Shown here: positions 1-6,222 of the stretch, piece after piece
Layout: each line of letters opens with the position of its first letter
Position numbering within the stretch: the stretch's first letter is position 1
Origin: Alkalimonas sp.
Lineage (GTDB): Bacteria; Pseudomonadota; Gammaproteobacteria; Enterobacterales; Alteromonadaceae
Direction of reading: 5' to 3'
Assembly (NCBI GenBank): GCA_007117525.1
Contig: SKGJ01000291.1
Coordinates: 1-6,222 of the forward strand
DNA: 6,222 nt
Position numbers and translations under genes: made by a program
The notes under the pieces: generated by a model
The model's input: only the letters and a program-made list of their open reading frames with translations
Database searches by the model: none
What the model was told of the DNA's origin: nothing

Positions 1-724
1 CGTTGTTCATGGTGGCCAGTTGGCCGCTACTGACCTGGGTTGCCCCCAGATTCCACAGGTAATACCCCAGGCCGGAAGCAACCAGGCCGAGCCAGAGCAA
101 GATCCCCCATTGCAGCGGCTGAGTCGGGTACTGTGGGCCACCCAGCAGCCACCAGCTCGGCAGCGCGACCACGAGCGCGCCGACAAAAAACCAACCAAAG
201 ATGCAGTGTTGCCGCGGTGGCTCGGGCTCTGGCCAGTGCGCAAGCAGGTATTTGTAGAGCACCTGGCCGCTGGCAAAGCAGAGGTTGGCTCCTTGCACCA
301 CCAAAAAGCCAAGCCAAAAGTCGCCACTGAGCTGATCCCATCGCATCAAAGCAGCACCCAGCACCGCCAGCAGAGCACAGAGCAGATAACGGCGATGAAA
401 GCGCCGGGCCAGCAGATCGTGCAGCAGCGTGATGTAGACTGGGGTAAAGATGGTAAAAATCAGCACCTCAGGTACGGTCAGCAGCAAAAATGACTGGTAG
501 TAAAACAGATACATCAGGCCCAGTTGAATGGCGCCTATTGCCATCAGTTGCAGCGCCAAACGAGCGGGTAGTGGGTGACGCAGCAGCCAGGGCAAAAACA
601 CCAGCGCAGCCAACAGCACCCGGCTAAGGACGGCAAAGTAGCTGTCGACCTGACCGGCCAGATAGACACCAATTAATGAAAAAGAAAAGGCCCAAAGAGC
701 CGTGATTGCCCAAAGGTAGGCCAT
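1..724 (-). CDS. EamA/DMT-family inner-membrane transporter, C-terminus cut by window edge
   Basis: This reading frame is open from an ATG at 724-722 to the left edge, giving 241 residues without a stop; EamA proteins are usually about 280-300 residues, so some 50 are missing. It is very hydrophobic, with roughly eight membrane helices visible (about residues 3-22, 30-48, 58-80, 86-104, 112-126, 135-155, 175-193 and 205-222). The N-terminus AYLWAITALWAFSFSLIG and the motif VYLAGQVDSYF are typical of the drug/metabolite transporter superfamily, close to the group named carboxylate/amino acid/amine transporters. The two-repeat EamA layout is visible, with the second repeat starting near residue 133. 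The substrate cannot be told from sequence; metabolite or amino-acid export is a family-level guess. The start is set by GGAG seven bases upstream. An in-frame ATG at 757-755 would add 11 polar residues but has no Shine-Dalgarno. The gene is divergent from the c-di-GMP gene. Confidence 0.88.
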   Translation of the reverse strand, partial: MAYLWAITALWAFSFSLIGVYLAGQVDSYFAVLSRVLLAALVFLPWLLRHPLPARLALQLMAIGAIQLGLMYLFYYQSFLLLTVPEVLIFTIFTPVYITLLHDLLARRFHRRYLLCALLAVLGAALMRWDQLSGDFWLGFLVVQGANLCFASGQVLYKYLLAHWPEPEPPRQHCIFGWFFVGALVVALPSWWLLGGPQYPTQPLQWGILLWLGLVASGLGYYLWNLGATQVSSGQLATMNN

Positions 725-728
725 AAGG

Positions 729-757
729 ATGCTCCGTTTGTAATGGCTGCGGAGCAT
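729..757 (-). promoter_or_regulatory. Inverted repeat able to hide the transporter's ribosome binding site
   Basis: ATGCTCCG at 729-736 and CGGAGCAT at 750-757 are perfect reverse complements of 8 bp, separated by 13 bases. In minus-strand RNA they would form a hairpin ending five bases before the start codon, with the Shine-Dalgarno CGGAG in its 3' arm. The 5' arm contains an in-frame AUG. It could act as a translational switch, or the DNA palindrome could be a protein operator. There is no poly-T run after it, so it is not a terminator. The role is inference; the repeat itself is seen directly. Confidence 0.5.
732..736 (-). promoter_or_regulatory. Shine-Dalgarno site of the EamA transporter gene
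   Basis: On the minus strand this reads CGGAG, seven bases before the ATG at 724-722, which supports that start over the in-frame ATG at 757-755. It lies entirely in the 3' arm of the inverted repeat at 729-757. Confidence 0.65.
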
Positions 758-823
758 GCCGCAAACCAGGGTGCCGATCAAGCTTTGGCTGGGGTTTAAA
801 GTATTGCTAAGCTGATCTATCTG

Positions 824-852
824 TTGACTACTGTGGTACTATCATCAATAAA
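824..852 (+). promoter_or_regulatory. Possible sigma-70 promoter for the GGDEF-EAL gene
   Basis: TTGACT at 824-829 matches the -35 consensus at five of six positions. AATAAA at 847-852 matches the -10 consensus at four of six, with a 17-bp spacer. Transcription would begin near 859, leaving a leader of about 28 bases before the GTG start. An alternative extended -10, TGGTACTAT at 834-842, lacks a good -35 partner. No clear promoter for the divergent transporter gene could be picked out by eye in the rest of the 725-886 gap. Confidence 0.4.
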
Positions 853-873
853 TTCCTTCGTTCACTTCAGGTT

Positions 874-880
874 GGTGAGG
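874..880 (+). promoter_or_regulatory. Shine-Dalgarno site deciding the GTG start at 887
   Basis: GGTGAGG lies six bases before the GTG at 887-889. An in-frame TAA at 881-883 excludes any earlier start, and no ATG occurs near this point in the frame, so GTG is the start. Confidence 0.65.
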
Positions 881-886
881 TAACTA

Positions 887-3088
887 GTGCGGCCAAAAGC
901 ACCTTTGTTGAACCAGCTGGATTCCCGGTTGCTGTGGACCTTGCTGGTTTTCATTTTGTTTGTCATTAGTTTTTGGCTCTATGTTAATGCAGGCCGAGAC
1001 ATCGAGCGCGCTCATCATCAACGTTTGCAATCCTTCCTGCTGGCCGACGAGCTTCGTCAATCTTCCGATGATTTAACCCGTATGGTACGTACCTATGCAG
1101 TAACTGGTGACGAACGCTACCGACAATACTTTGATGAAATTTTGGCCATCCGTGATGGCGAAATGGCCAGGCCTATCGATTACCATCATATCTACTGGGA
1201 CCTGGTGGATGAGGCCGGCAATCGGCCGCGCCCACCCGAAACCGCCATAGCGCTGTTGGATCTGATGCGCGCAGCAGGTTTTACCGAGTATGAGCTTTCA
1301 CAATTGGTTGCAGCTAAGGATGCGTCTGATGAGCTGGTTCTGCTCGAAGAGAAGGCGATGCGCTTGGTAGAAACGGGCGACCCTGAGTTACGAGAGCAGG
1401 CCTTAGCCATGCTGCACGGCCCAGAGTACCATCAAGCCAAAGCAGGCATTATGCAGCCAATCGATCAGTTGTACAGTCAAATGCGGCAACGAACAGATGC
1501 TGCAGTTCATAAAGCTGAGCGCCAGGCAAGACTCATGTTGCTGTTGTTTATCGTGCTTGGCATGATGTTGCTGTGGCTGTTGTGGCGTTTTAAGCAGTTG
1601 GAGTCGGCGATTTTAGGTACTTCAATCGGCGATTTGTACCGGCGTATCGAGCAATTGGGACAAGGCCGTTTTTCTGAGCCAACAGAGATGCCTGAGCAGC
1701 AGGTGGATACTGTGGTGGGCTGGCTTAGCCACACCCAGCATCGGCTGGCTCAGCTGGAAAAAAATCGCCAGCAAGTCAAACAACATTTACAGCAGTTGGC
1801 GCATTTTGATCCCTTGACTGGGTTGCCCAATCGGTTTTTGTTTGCCGAAAAATTGCAACAGGCGATGCAGCAGGCTGAGTCTGGACAACAGTTCCTGGTT
1901 GTTGCCTTTATCGACCTGGATGGCTTTAAGACCGTCAACGATCAATACGGTCACCCATATGGCGACCAGGTGTTGGTCGCTTTAAGCCGGCGCTTGCAGC
2001 ATCGGTTGTCTGAACGCAACTGGCTATCGCGACTCAGTGGCGATGAGTTTGTGCTGATGCTGCCTGGTTTAACGCAGGTGGAGGACGCCGATGCTGTGCT
2101 GCAAGACGTCTTGGCTGCCTTAGCCTATCCGGTCCAGGTCGACAGCATTTGCAGCCAGCTATCGGCCAGTATTGGGGTGAGCGTTTATCCGCAGCAACCT
2201 GCAGTTGAATCTGAACAGTTGCTGCGACAAGCCGATCAAGCCATGTATTTGGCCAAGCAAGCCGGTAAAAATTGCATTCATTATTTTGATATCGTGGCCG
2301 ATTTGCATGCCAGAGACATGCATCAACGTTTGCAGGCCATAGAGTTGGGCTTAGAGGAGCAGCAGTTTGTGTTGTTTTTTCAGCCCAAAACGGATTTACA
2401 GACCGAGCAGTGTATAGGGGTTGAAGCGCTGATCCGTTGGCAGCACCCTGAGCAGGGCTTGTTAGCTCCCGCCAGCTTTTTACCCATTATTGAGCAGCAT
2501 GCTTTGGGCATTAAAGTCGGGCAATGGGTGTTGCGGCAAGCTTTTCTGCAGTTGGCTGCCTGGCAGCAGCAGGGAATTGAGCTGCCGATATCGGTGAATA
2601 TTGCGGCCAATCACTTGCAGCAAGTCGACTTTGCTGAAAGGCTGGAGATGCTAGCTGCCGAGTTTCCTGATGTTCCGCTCAAATTACTTGAGCTTGAAAT
2701 TGTCGAAACCAGTGCTCTGCATGATTTTCAGCATGCCTCGCAAACCATGCTGGCCTGTACTCGGCTTGGGGTATCATTTTCGTTGGATGATTTTGGTACC
2801 GGTTACTCTTCTCTAAGCTACTTAAAGCGTCTACCCATGAGCACCTTGAAGCTGGATCAAAGCTTTGTCCGTGATATTTTAACCGATCCCGAGGATTTGG
2901 CTATTTTGCAAGGGGTTGGCTTGCTTGCAACCAGCTTTTCGCTTAATACCATTGCCGAAGGCGTCGAAACCCCAGCCCATATCGCAAAATTGCTTGAAAT
3001 TGGCTACCGCTATGGTCAGGGATACGGCATTGCCAGGCCGATGCCTGTTGACGCTTTAACCGACTGGTTAGCATCGCATCTAAATTAA
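887..3088 (+). CDS. Membrane-anchored GGDEF-EAL cyclic-di-GMP enzyme with extracytoplasmic sensor region
   Basis: This 733-residue protein should make and/or break down cyclic di-GMP at the inner membrane. Helix 1 (about 16-34) and helix 2 (about 215-233) flank an external, mostly helical region (36-214) carrying RTYAVTGDERY (68-78), IYWDLV (102-107), GFTEYEL (131-137) and IMQPIDQL (188-195). I recall this pattern from various bacterial signalling proteins, but not its ligand. A degenerate HAMP-like linker and coiled coil (about 243-305) lead to a GGDEF domain with DPLTGLPNR (308-316), metal-binding D343 and SGDEF (384-388). The I-site RxxD is absent (SERN, 375-378), so product inhibition there is unlikely. 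The EAL domain looks catalytically complete: EAL (513-515), N571, E607, DDFGTGYSS (634-642), K655, EGVET (691-695) and Q711. Phosphodiesterase activity is therefore likely; cyclase activity is possible, as SGDEF variants can work. GTG start. The gene is convergent with the peptidase gene. Confidence 0.93.
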   Translation: MRPKAPLLNQLDSRLLWTLLVFILFVISFWLYVNAGRDIERAHHQRLQSFLLADELRQSSDDLTRMVRTYAVTGDERYRQYFDEILAIRDGEMARPIDYHHIYWDLVDEAGNRPRPPETAIALLDLMRAAGFTEYELSQLVAAKDASDELVLLEEKAMRLVETGDPELREQALAMLHGPEYHQAKAGIMQPIDQLYSQMRQRTDAAVHKAERQARLMLLLFIVLGMMLLWLLWRFKQLESAILGTSIGDLYRRIEQLGQGRFSEPTEMPEQQVDTVVGWLSHTQHRLAQLEKNRQQVKQHLQQLAHFDPLTGLPNRFLFAEKLQQAMQQAESGQQFLVVAFIDLDGFKTVNDQYGHPYGDQVLVALSRRLQHRLSERNWLSRLSGDEFVLMLPGLTQVEDADAVLQDVLAALAYPVQVDSICSQLSASIGVSVYPQQPAVESEQLLRQADQAMYLAKQAGKNCIHYFDIVADLHARDMHQRLQAIELGLEEQQFVLFFQPKTDLQTEQCIGVEALIRWQHPEQGLLAPASFLPIIEQHALGIKVGQWVLRQAFLQLAAWQQQGIELPISVNIAANHLQQVDFAERLEMLAAEFPDVPLKLLELEIVETSALHDFQHASQTMLACTRLGVSFSLDDFGTGYSSLSYLKRLPMSTLKLDQSFVRDILTDPEDLAILQGVGLLATSFSLNTIAEGVETPAHIAKLLEIGYRYGQGYGIARPMPVDALTDWLASHLN

Positions 3089-3112
3089 AAACGGCGTCCG
3101 AAGACGCCGTTT
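3081..3112. terminator. Bidirectional rho-independent terminator between convergent genes
   Basis: AAACGGCGTC (3089-3098) and GACGCCGTTT (3103-3112) form a perfect 10-bp stem with a four-base loop. On the minus strand the loop is TTCG closed by C and G, the very stable UUCG type, followed by TTTTT and AATTTA down to 3081; this is a classic terminator for the peptidase gene. On the plus strand the loop is CGAA and the tail is TTTGTGTTG, weaker but adequate for the GGDEF-EAL gene, whose stop codon directly abuts the stem. Confidence 0.88.
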
Positions 3113-3136
3113 GTGTTGAGTCAGCCTTGCTATCTG

Positions 3137-5290
3137 TTACTGCCGTGGCAGCTCCTGGTAACCCATGGTGTGCAGGATAAAGGCAAAGACGTCGGCGGCC
3201 TGATCAATGATCATCGACACCGGCATGCCGGCACCATGACCGGCGTTGACATCAATGCGGATCAGCTGAGGATGCGCGCCACCATCTTTGGCCTGCAGCT
3301 CTGCCACGTACTTGAAAGAGTGCGCCGGGACCACACGGTCGTCGTGATCGGCCGTGGTGACCAAAGTGGCCGGGTGGTTGACGCCTTCTCGAACATTGTG
3401 CACCGGTGAATAGTCAAGCAAGTACTCAAACATGGCTTCGCTTTGATCGGCGGTGCCGTAATCGTAAGCCCAGCCAGCACCTGCCGTGAAGGTATGGTAG
3501 CGCAGCATGTCCAGCACCCCGACCGCTGGAATGGCCGCCCGGAACAGATCAGGACGCTGGGTAGAGACAGCAGCCACCAGCAAACCACCATTGGAGCCGC
3601 CACGAATGGCGAGTTTATTGCTGTGGGTGTAGTTGTGCTCAATCAGGTATTCGGCGGCGGCAATAAAATCGTCGAACACATTCTGGCGGTTTTTCTGCCG
3701 GCCGGCGTCGTGCCAGGCTTTACCGTACTCACCACCACCGCGGATATTGGCCACAGCATAGATGCCACCCATGTCCATCCAGAGCGCATTGGATACACTA
3801 AAGGATGGCGTTAAGCTGACGTTGAAGCCACCGTAACCATACAGAATGGTTGGGTTGCTGCCGTCCAGCTCAATATCGCTGCGGTAGCTGATGATCATTG
3901 GGATCTGGGTGCCATCTTTCGAGGTGTAGAACACCTGCTCAGAGGTGTAGTTGGCTGGGTCGAAACCGGTCTCAGGCTGATTATAGAGTTCGGTTTCGCC
4001 GGTCATTGGATCCAATTGATAGATGCTGCCCGGAGTAATGTAATTGGTAAAACTGAAATAGAGATGCTCTGCATCGGCTTTGCCACTGAAGCCGCCGGCA
4101 CTGCCAACACCTGGCAGCTCGATTTGACGAACCAGTTGGCCTTCTTTATCAAACTGCTTAACCTTGGCCACTGCATCGACAATGTAGTTGGCAAACAAAA
4201 AGCCTGCGCCGGTGCTGGCACGCAGTACATGCTCGGTTTCCGGGATCAGATCCTGCCAATGCTCCGGCTGTGGCTTGGCCGCATTGGCAACCACCACCCG
4301 GCGGTTGGGGGCATCGCGGTTGGTCACCAGAAACAGGGTGTCGCCTTCGGACGTTAAGAAATTCACATCGTGCGCTGTGCTGTCGACTATGGCGGTAAAG
4401 CCAGCGTCCGCTTGCGTCAAATCTTTGATAAACAGCTTGTTGCCCGAGGTGGATACCGCCGCCGATACCAGCAAGTAACGATCATCCTCCGTGACAGCAG
4501 CGCCAACATAGCGGTGCTCTTCGCCGGGTTTGGCACCAAAGACGACACGATCCTCGGACTGAGGGGTGCCTAGCTTGTGGTAGTACAGTTTGTGTTGGTC
4601 GGTCATGGCCGATAAGGCGCTGCCGTCTGGTTTGTCGTAACTGGAATAGAAGAAGCCTTCGTTGCCCAGCCAGCTGATGCCGCTGAATTTGATATCGGTC
4701 AGCACATCGCCGATCTGCTCACCGGTTTCGGTATCAATGACAATAATTTTACGCCAGTCGCTCCCCCCTTCGGAAATGGCATAGGCTGCCAGGCTGCCAT
4801 CACGGGAAAAGCGGATGGTTGCCAGCGAAGTGGTGCCATCGGCACTGAAAGTGTTGGGATCCAAAAAGACTTCCGGCTCGCTATCACCGCGTTGCCGGTA
4901 CAGCACAAACTGGTTTTGCAAACCATCGTTACGGAAGAAATAGCTGTAGTCCCCTTCGGTAAAAGGGGCACCTAGACGCTCGAAATTCCAGGCCTCTTGC
5001 AGCCGGGTGCGAATGGTGTCCCGGTATGGGATCTGCTCCAAAAATGAGAAGGTCAGTTCATTTTGCGCCTGGACCCAGGCTGCGGTTTCTTCGCTGCGAT
5101 CATCTTCCAGCCAGCGGTAGGGATCGGCAATCTCACGGCCAAAATAGCTATCGACCACATCGCTGGTTCGGGTAATCGGGTAGGTCAGCTGATGGCCCGG
5201 CTGGGCTTGTTGGCTGACTTCTGTGGCTGGGGGCTGGCCACCACAGGCGGTAAGTAGGGCTGCAGTCAGCAGCGGGAAAGCATGCTTCAT
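3137..5290 (-). CDS. Prolyl oligopeptidase, S9A family serine peptidase, lipoprotein
   Basis: This 717-residue enzyme should cut peptides on the C-terminal side of proline (EC 3.4.21.26 type). A short lipoprotein signal ends in lipobox LTAC with C16 as the lipidated residue. Glycine at +2 does not signal inner-membrane retention, so an outer-membrane anchor is likely, acting in the periplasm or at the surface. DPYRWLED (56-63) and the following region to about residue 440 are the S9A N-terminal beta-propeller that limits access to small peptides. The C-terminal alpha/beta-hydrolase domain carries YGYGGF (484-489), GGSNGG with nucleophile S566, ADHDDRVVP with D650 and R652, and AGHGAG with H685. 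W607 matches the proline-stacking tryptophan of porcine prolyl oligopeptidase. Length is normal for the family. The start is supported by AAGGAG nine bases upstream. A weak promoter (TATGCT, 5335-5330) may precede it. It lies downstream of putA on the same strand. Confidence 0.95.
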   Translation of the reverse strand: MKHAFPLLTAALLTACGGQPPATEVSQQAQPGHQLTYPITRTSDVVDSYFGREIADPYRWLEDDRSEETAAWVQAQNELTFSFLEQIPYRDTIRTRLQEAWNFERLGAPFTEGDYSYFFRNDGLQNQFVLYRQRGDSEPEVFLDPNTFSADGTTSLATIRFSRDGSLAAYAISEGGSDWRKIIVIDTETGEQIGDVLTDIKFSGISWLGNEGFFYSSYDKPDGSALSAMTDQHKLYYHKLGTPQSEDRVVFGAKPGEEHRYVGAAVTEDDRYLLVSAAVSTSGNKLFIKDLTQADAGFTAIVDSTAHDVNFLTSEGDTLFLVTNRDAPNRRVVVANAAKPQPEHWQDLIPETEHVLRASTGAGFLFANYIVDAVAKVKQFDKEGQLVRQIELPGVGSAGGFSGKADAEHLYFSFTNYITPGSIYQLDPMTGETELYNQPETGFDPANYTSEQVFYTSKDGTQIPMIISYRSDIELDGSNPTILYGYGGFNVSLTPSFSVSNALWMDMGGIYAVANIRGGGEYGKAWHDAGRQKNRQNVFDDFIAAAEYLIEHNYTHSNKLAIRGGSNGGLLVAAVSTQRPDLFRAAIPAVGVLDMLRYHTFTAGAGWAYDYGTADQSEAMFEYLLDYSPVHNVREGVNHPATLVTTADHDDRVVPAHSFKYVAELQAKDGGAHPQLIRIDVNAGHGAGMPVSMIIDQAADVFAFILHTMGYQELPRQ

Positions 5291-5299
5291 TAAACGAGG

Positions 5300-5305
5300 C
5301 TCCTT
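5300..5305 (-). promoter_or_regulatory. Shine-Dalgarno site of the prolyl oligopeptidase gene
   Basis: The minus strand reads AAGGAG, nine bases before the ATG at 5290-5288. This start also gives a complete lipoprotein signal peptide, which supports it independently. Confidence 0.65.
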
Positions 5306-5350
5306 GGTGTTTGTTATTGTGATTTGGTTAGCATACAGGATAACCCGAGG

Positions 5351-5385
5351 TAAAAGCGATGCAGCCAGCAGGTCACTGGCCGCAT
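5351..5385 (-). terminator. Probable terminator downstream of putA
   Basis: On the minus strand ATGCGGCCAG (5385-5376) pairs with CTGGCTGCAT (5368-5359) as a 10-bp stem with one G-U pair and a seven-base loop, followed by CGCTTTTA. The T run is short and two bases removed from the stem, so termination may be incomplete and some read-through from putA into the peptidase gene is possible. The 119-base gap holds no gene. Confidence 0.5.
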
Positions 5386-5409
5386 AAAACAGGGCTTTAG
5401 TGGCAGCGA

Positions 5410-6222
5410 TTACTCATCATCTTCAGCCAGGGTCATCAGGGAGGTGTTGCCACCGGACGCTGTGGTGTCAATGCTGATGGTTTTTTCAGTCACCAGCCGC
5501 TTTAACAGGGTGTCGTAATACTCGGCTGTAATCACCGGCAAAATGGCTCCCTTGCGCTCGGCCAGTTGCTGGCTAAAGTAACCCAGACGCGATGAATGCG
5601 CCGCCACCACAGCACCGGCCAGGTGCGGATGCTCCAGAATGGCTTGCAACTGATTGGGCCGGGCGACTTGCAGCACGCCAGGGGCAACGCCAGTCGCGAT
5701 AAACTTATCACGAAACGCCAGCGCTTCGTCGTAAAAAAGCTCTGATGCCACGGTAATCACCGTATTGCCCGCTGCCAGCGCAGTGATGATGGAAATGGCC
5801 CAGAAATTAAAGGACGTGCTTTTATCGGCGTAGCAGACCACACAGCCGCGCGGCTCCAGGTGCAGGGTGTTGGACTCGCCCGTTGGCCCCGGCAAGGTGA
5901 TGTGTTTGCGCATGGTTTTTTCAACCCGAATCAATTGCGCCCGGGCATCGGCCAGGGTTTGCGCCAGATCATCGGCCAGCTCGTCGATGATGTCGACGGT
6001 GGCGATTTTGGCCAGCAATTGGCGCATGGCTGACAGCCGGTCATTCAGCGGGGTGGCCCGCCAGACTTTTTCATCCCGCAGCGAGTTGGCCATCAGCTCG
6101 GCGACTTGTTGATCGGCCTCCGGGCTGTGGTGCAAGTCCAGCTCATCCGGCGTCAGGCTGGTCATCTGAATGTTGTCCGGCGATGCTTTTTCTTTGACCA
6201 GACGGTTCAGGTAGTTGGGACC
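5410..6222 (-). CDS. putA: PutA C-terminal part (proline dehydrogenase / P5C dehydrogenase), N-terminus outside window
   Basis: The frame is open from the right edge to a TAA at 5412-5410, giving 270 residues; the internal ATG at 6165 is not the true start because the frame continues upstream. PutA oxidises proline to pyrroline-5-carboxylate with FAD and then to glutamate with NAD, and full-length forms exceed 1,000 residues. The first visible residues, GPNYLNRL, match the GGPxYL segment that closes the catalytic aldehyde dehydrogenase domain. After a linker comes GPTGESNT (about residues 111-118), as in the C-terminal domain of long PutAs, and an aldehyde-dehydrogenase-like fold without its own catalytic cysteine motif. 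The end, [14 protein letters not shown], matches the conserved PutA tail seen in E. coli as NTAAAGGNASLMTIG; here an acidic AEDDE follows. The tail helps assembly and closes the substrate channel in studied PutAs. Whether a DNA-binding N-terminus is present cannot be seen. Confidence 0.9.
   Translation of the reverse strand, partial: GPNYLNRLVKEKASPDNIQMTSLTPDELDLHHSPEADQQVAELMANSLRDEKVWRATPLNDRLSAMRQLLAKIATVDIIDELADDLAQTLADARAQLIRVEKTMRKHITLPGPTGESNTLHLEPRGCVVCYADKSTSFNFWAISIITALAAGNTVITVASELFYDEALAFRDKFIATGVAPGVLQVARPNQLQAILEHPHLAGAVVAAHSSRLGYFSQQLAERKGAILPVITAEYYDTLLKRLVTEKTISIDTTASGGNTSLMTLAEDDE

Noticed and set aside
7..341. Two minus-strand frames of just over 100 residues
   Set aside because: They are out-of-frame readings of the transporter gene; the true frame runs open from 724 to the window edge and gives typical membrane helices.
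20..493. 157-residue open frame on the plus strand
   Set aside because: It lies antisense to the transporter gene, is polar and low in any recognisable motif, has no Shine-Dalgarno, and the minus strand codes for a clear membrane protein across the same bases.
725..886. Possible small RNA or small gene in the divergent gap
   Set aside because: Apart from the inverted repeat and a sigma-70-like promoter I see no convincing coding frame or terminator of its own.
3113..3814. Plus-strand open frames opposite the peptidase gene
   Set aside because: They are antisense to the highly conserved catalytic domain, whose motifs explain the sequence; no ribosome binding sites or protein-like features support them.
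5330..5358. Promoter for the peptidase gene (CGCTTT, 17 bp, TATGCT on the minus strand)
   Set aside because: The -10 is fair but the -35 match is poor and overlaps the tail of the probable putA terminator; too weak to list as a feature.
5410..6165. A separate 251-residue gene starting at the ATG at 6165
   Set aside because: The frame stays open upstream to the edge and reads GPNYLNRL, the PutA dehydrogenase-end motif, so this is the end of PutA and not an independent small protein.

Overview
The window looks like an ordinary chromosomal segment of a gammaproteobacterium with moderate GC. The protein styles (a long PutA, a lipoprotein prolyl oligopeptidase and a membrane-bound GGDEF-EAL protein) would suit an Alteromonadales-like marine or aquatic lineage. 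That placement is inferred from protein character only, without any database search. There are no mobile elements, CRISPR arrays, tRNAs or rRNAs.

Layout from left to right. Positions 1-724 (minus strand) hold most of an EamA/DMT-type inner-membrane transporter, cut by the left edge. Positions 725-886 are a divergent promoter region; it contains a perfect 8-bp inverted repeat whose RNA form would bury the transporter's Shine-Dalgarno site. Positions 887-3088 (plus) encode a 733-residue membrane-anchored cyclic-di-GMP enzyme: an extracytoplasmic sensor region, a HAMP-like linker, a GGDEF domain (as SGDEF) and an EAL domain. Positions 3089-3112 form a strong hairpin that can terminate both convergent genes. 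Positions 3137-5290 (minus) encode a secreted lipoprotein prolyl oligopeptidase of family S9A with an intact catalytic triad. Positions 5291-5409 are a short gap with a probable terminator. Positions 5410-6222 (minus) hold the C-terminal 270 residues of PutA, the proline-to-glutamate catabolic enzyme; the rest lies beyond the right edge.

How the genes may work together: the prolyl oligopeptidase could cut proline-containing peptides outside the cytoplasm and PutA oxidises proline to glutamate, so the two lie next to each other in a plausible proline-scavenging neighbourhood. A terminator separates them, so they are probably not one simple operon. The c-di-GMP protein is divergent from the transporter and convergent with the peptidase; nothing in the sequence ties it to proline metabolism. 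I found no clear sign of a previously undescribed multi-gene system. The most worthwhile leads are the hairpin over the transporter's ribosome binding site, the conserved but poorly characterised sensor region of the c-di-GMP enzyme, and the peptidase-putA adjacency.
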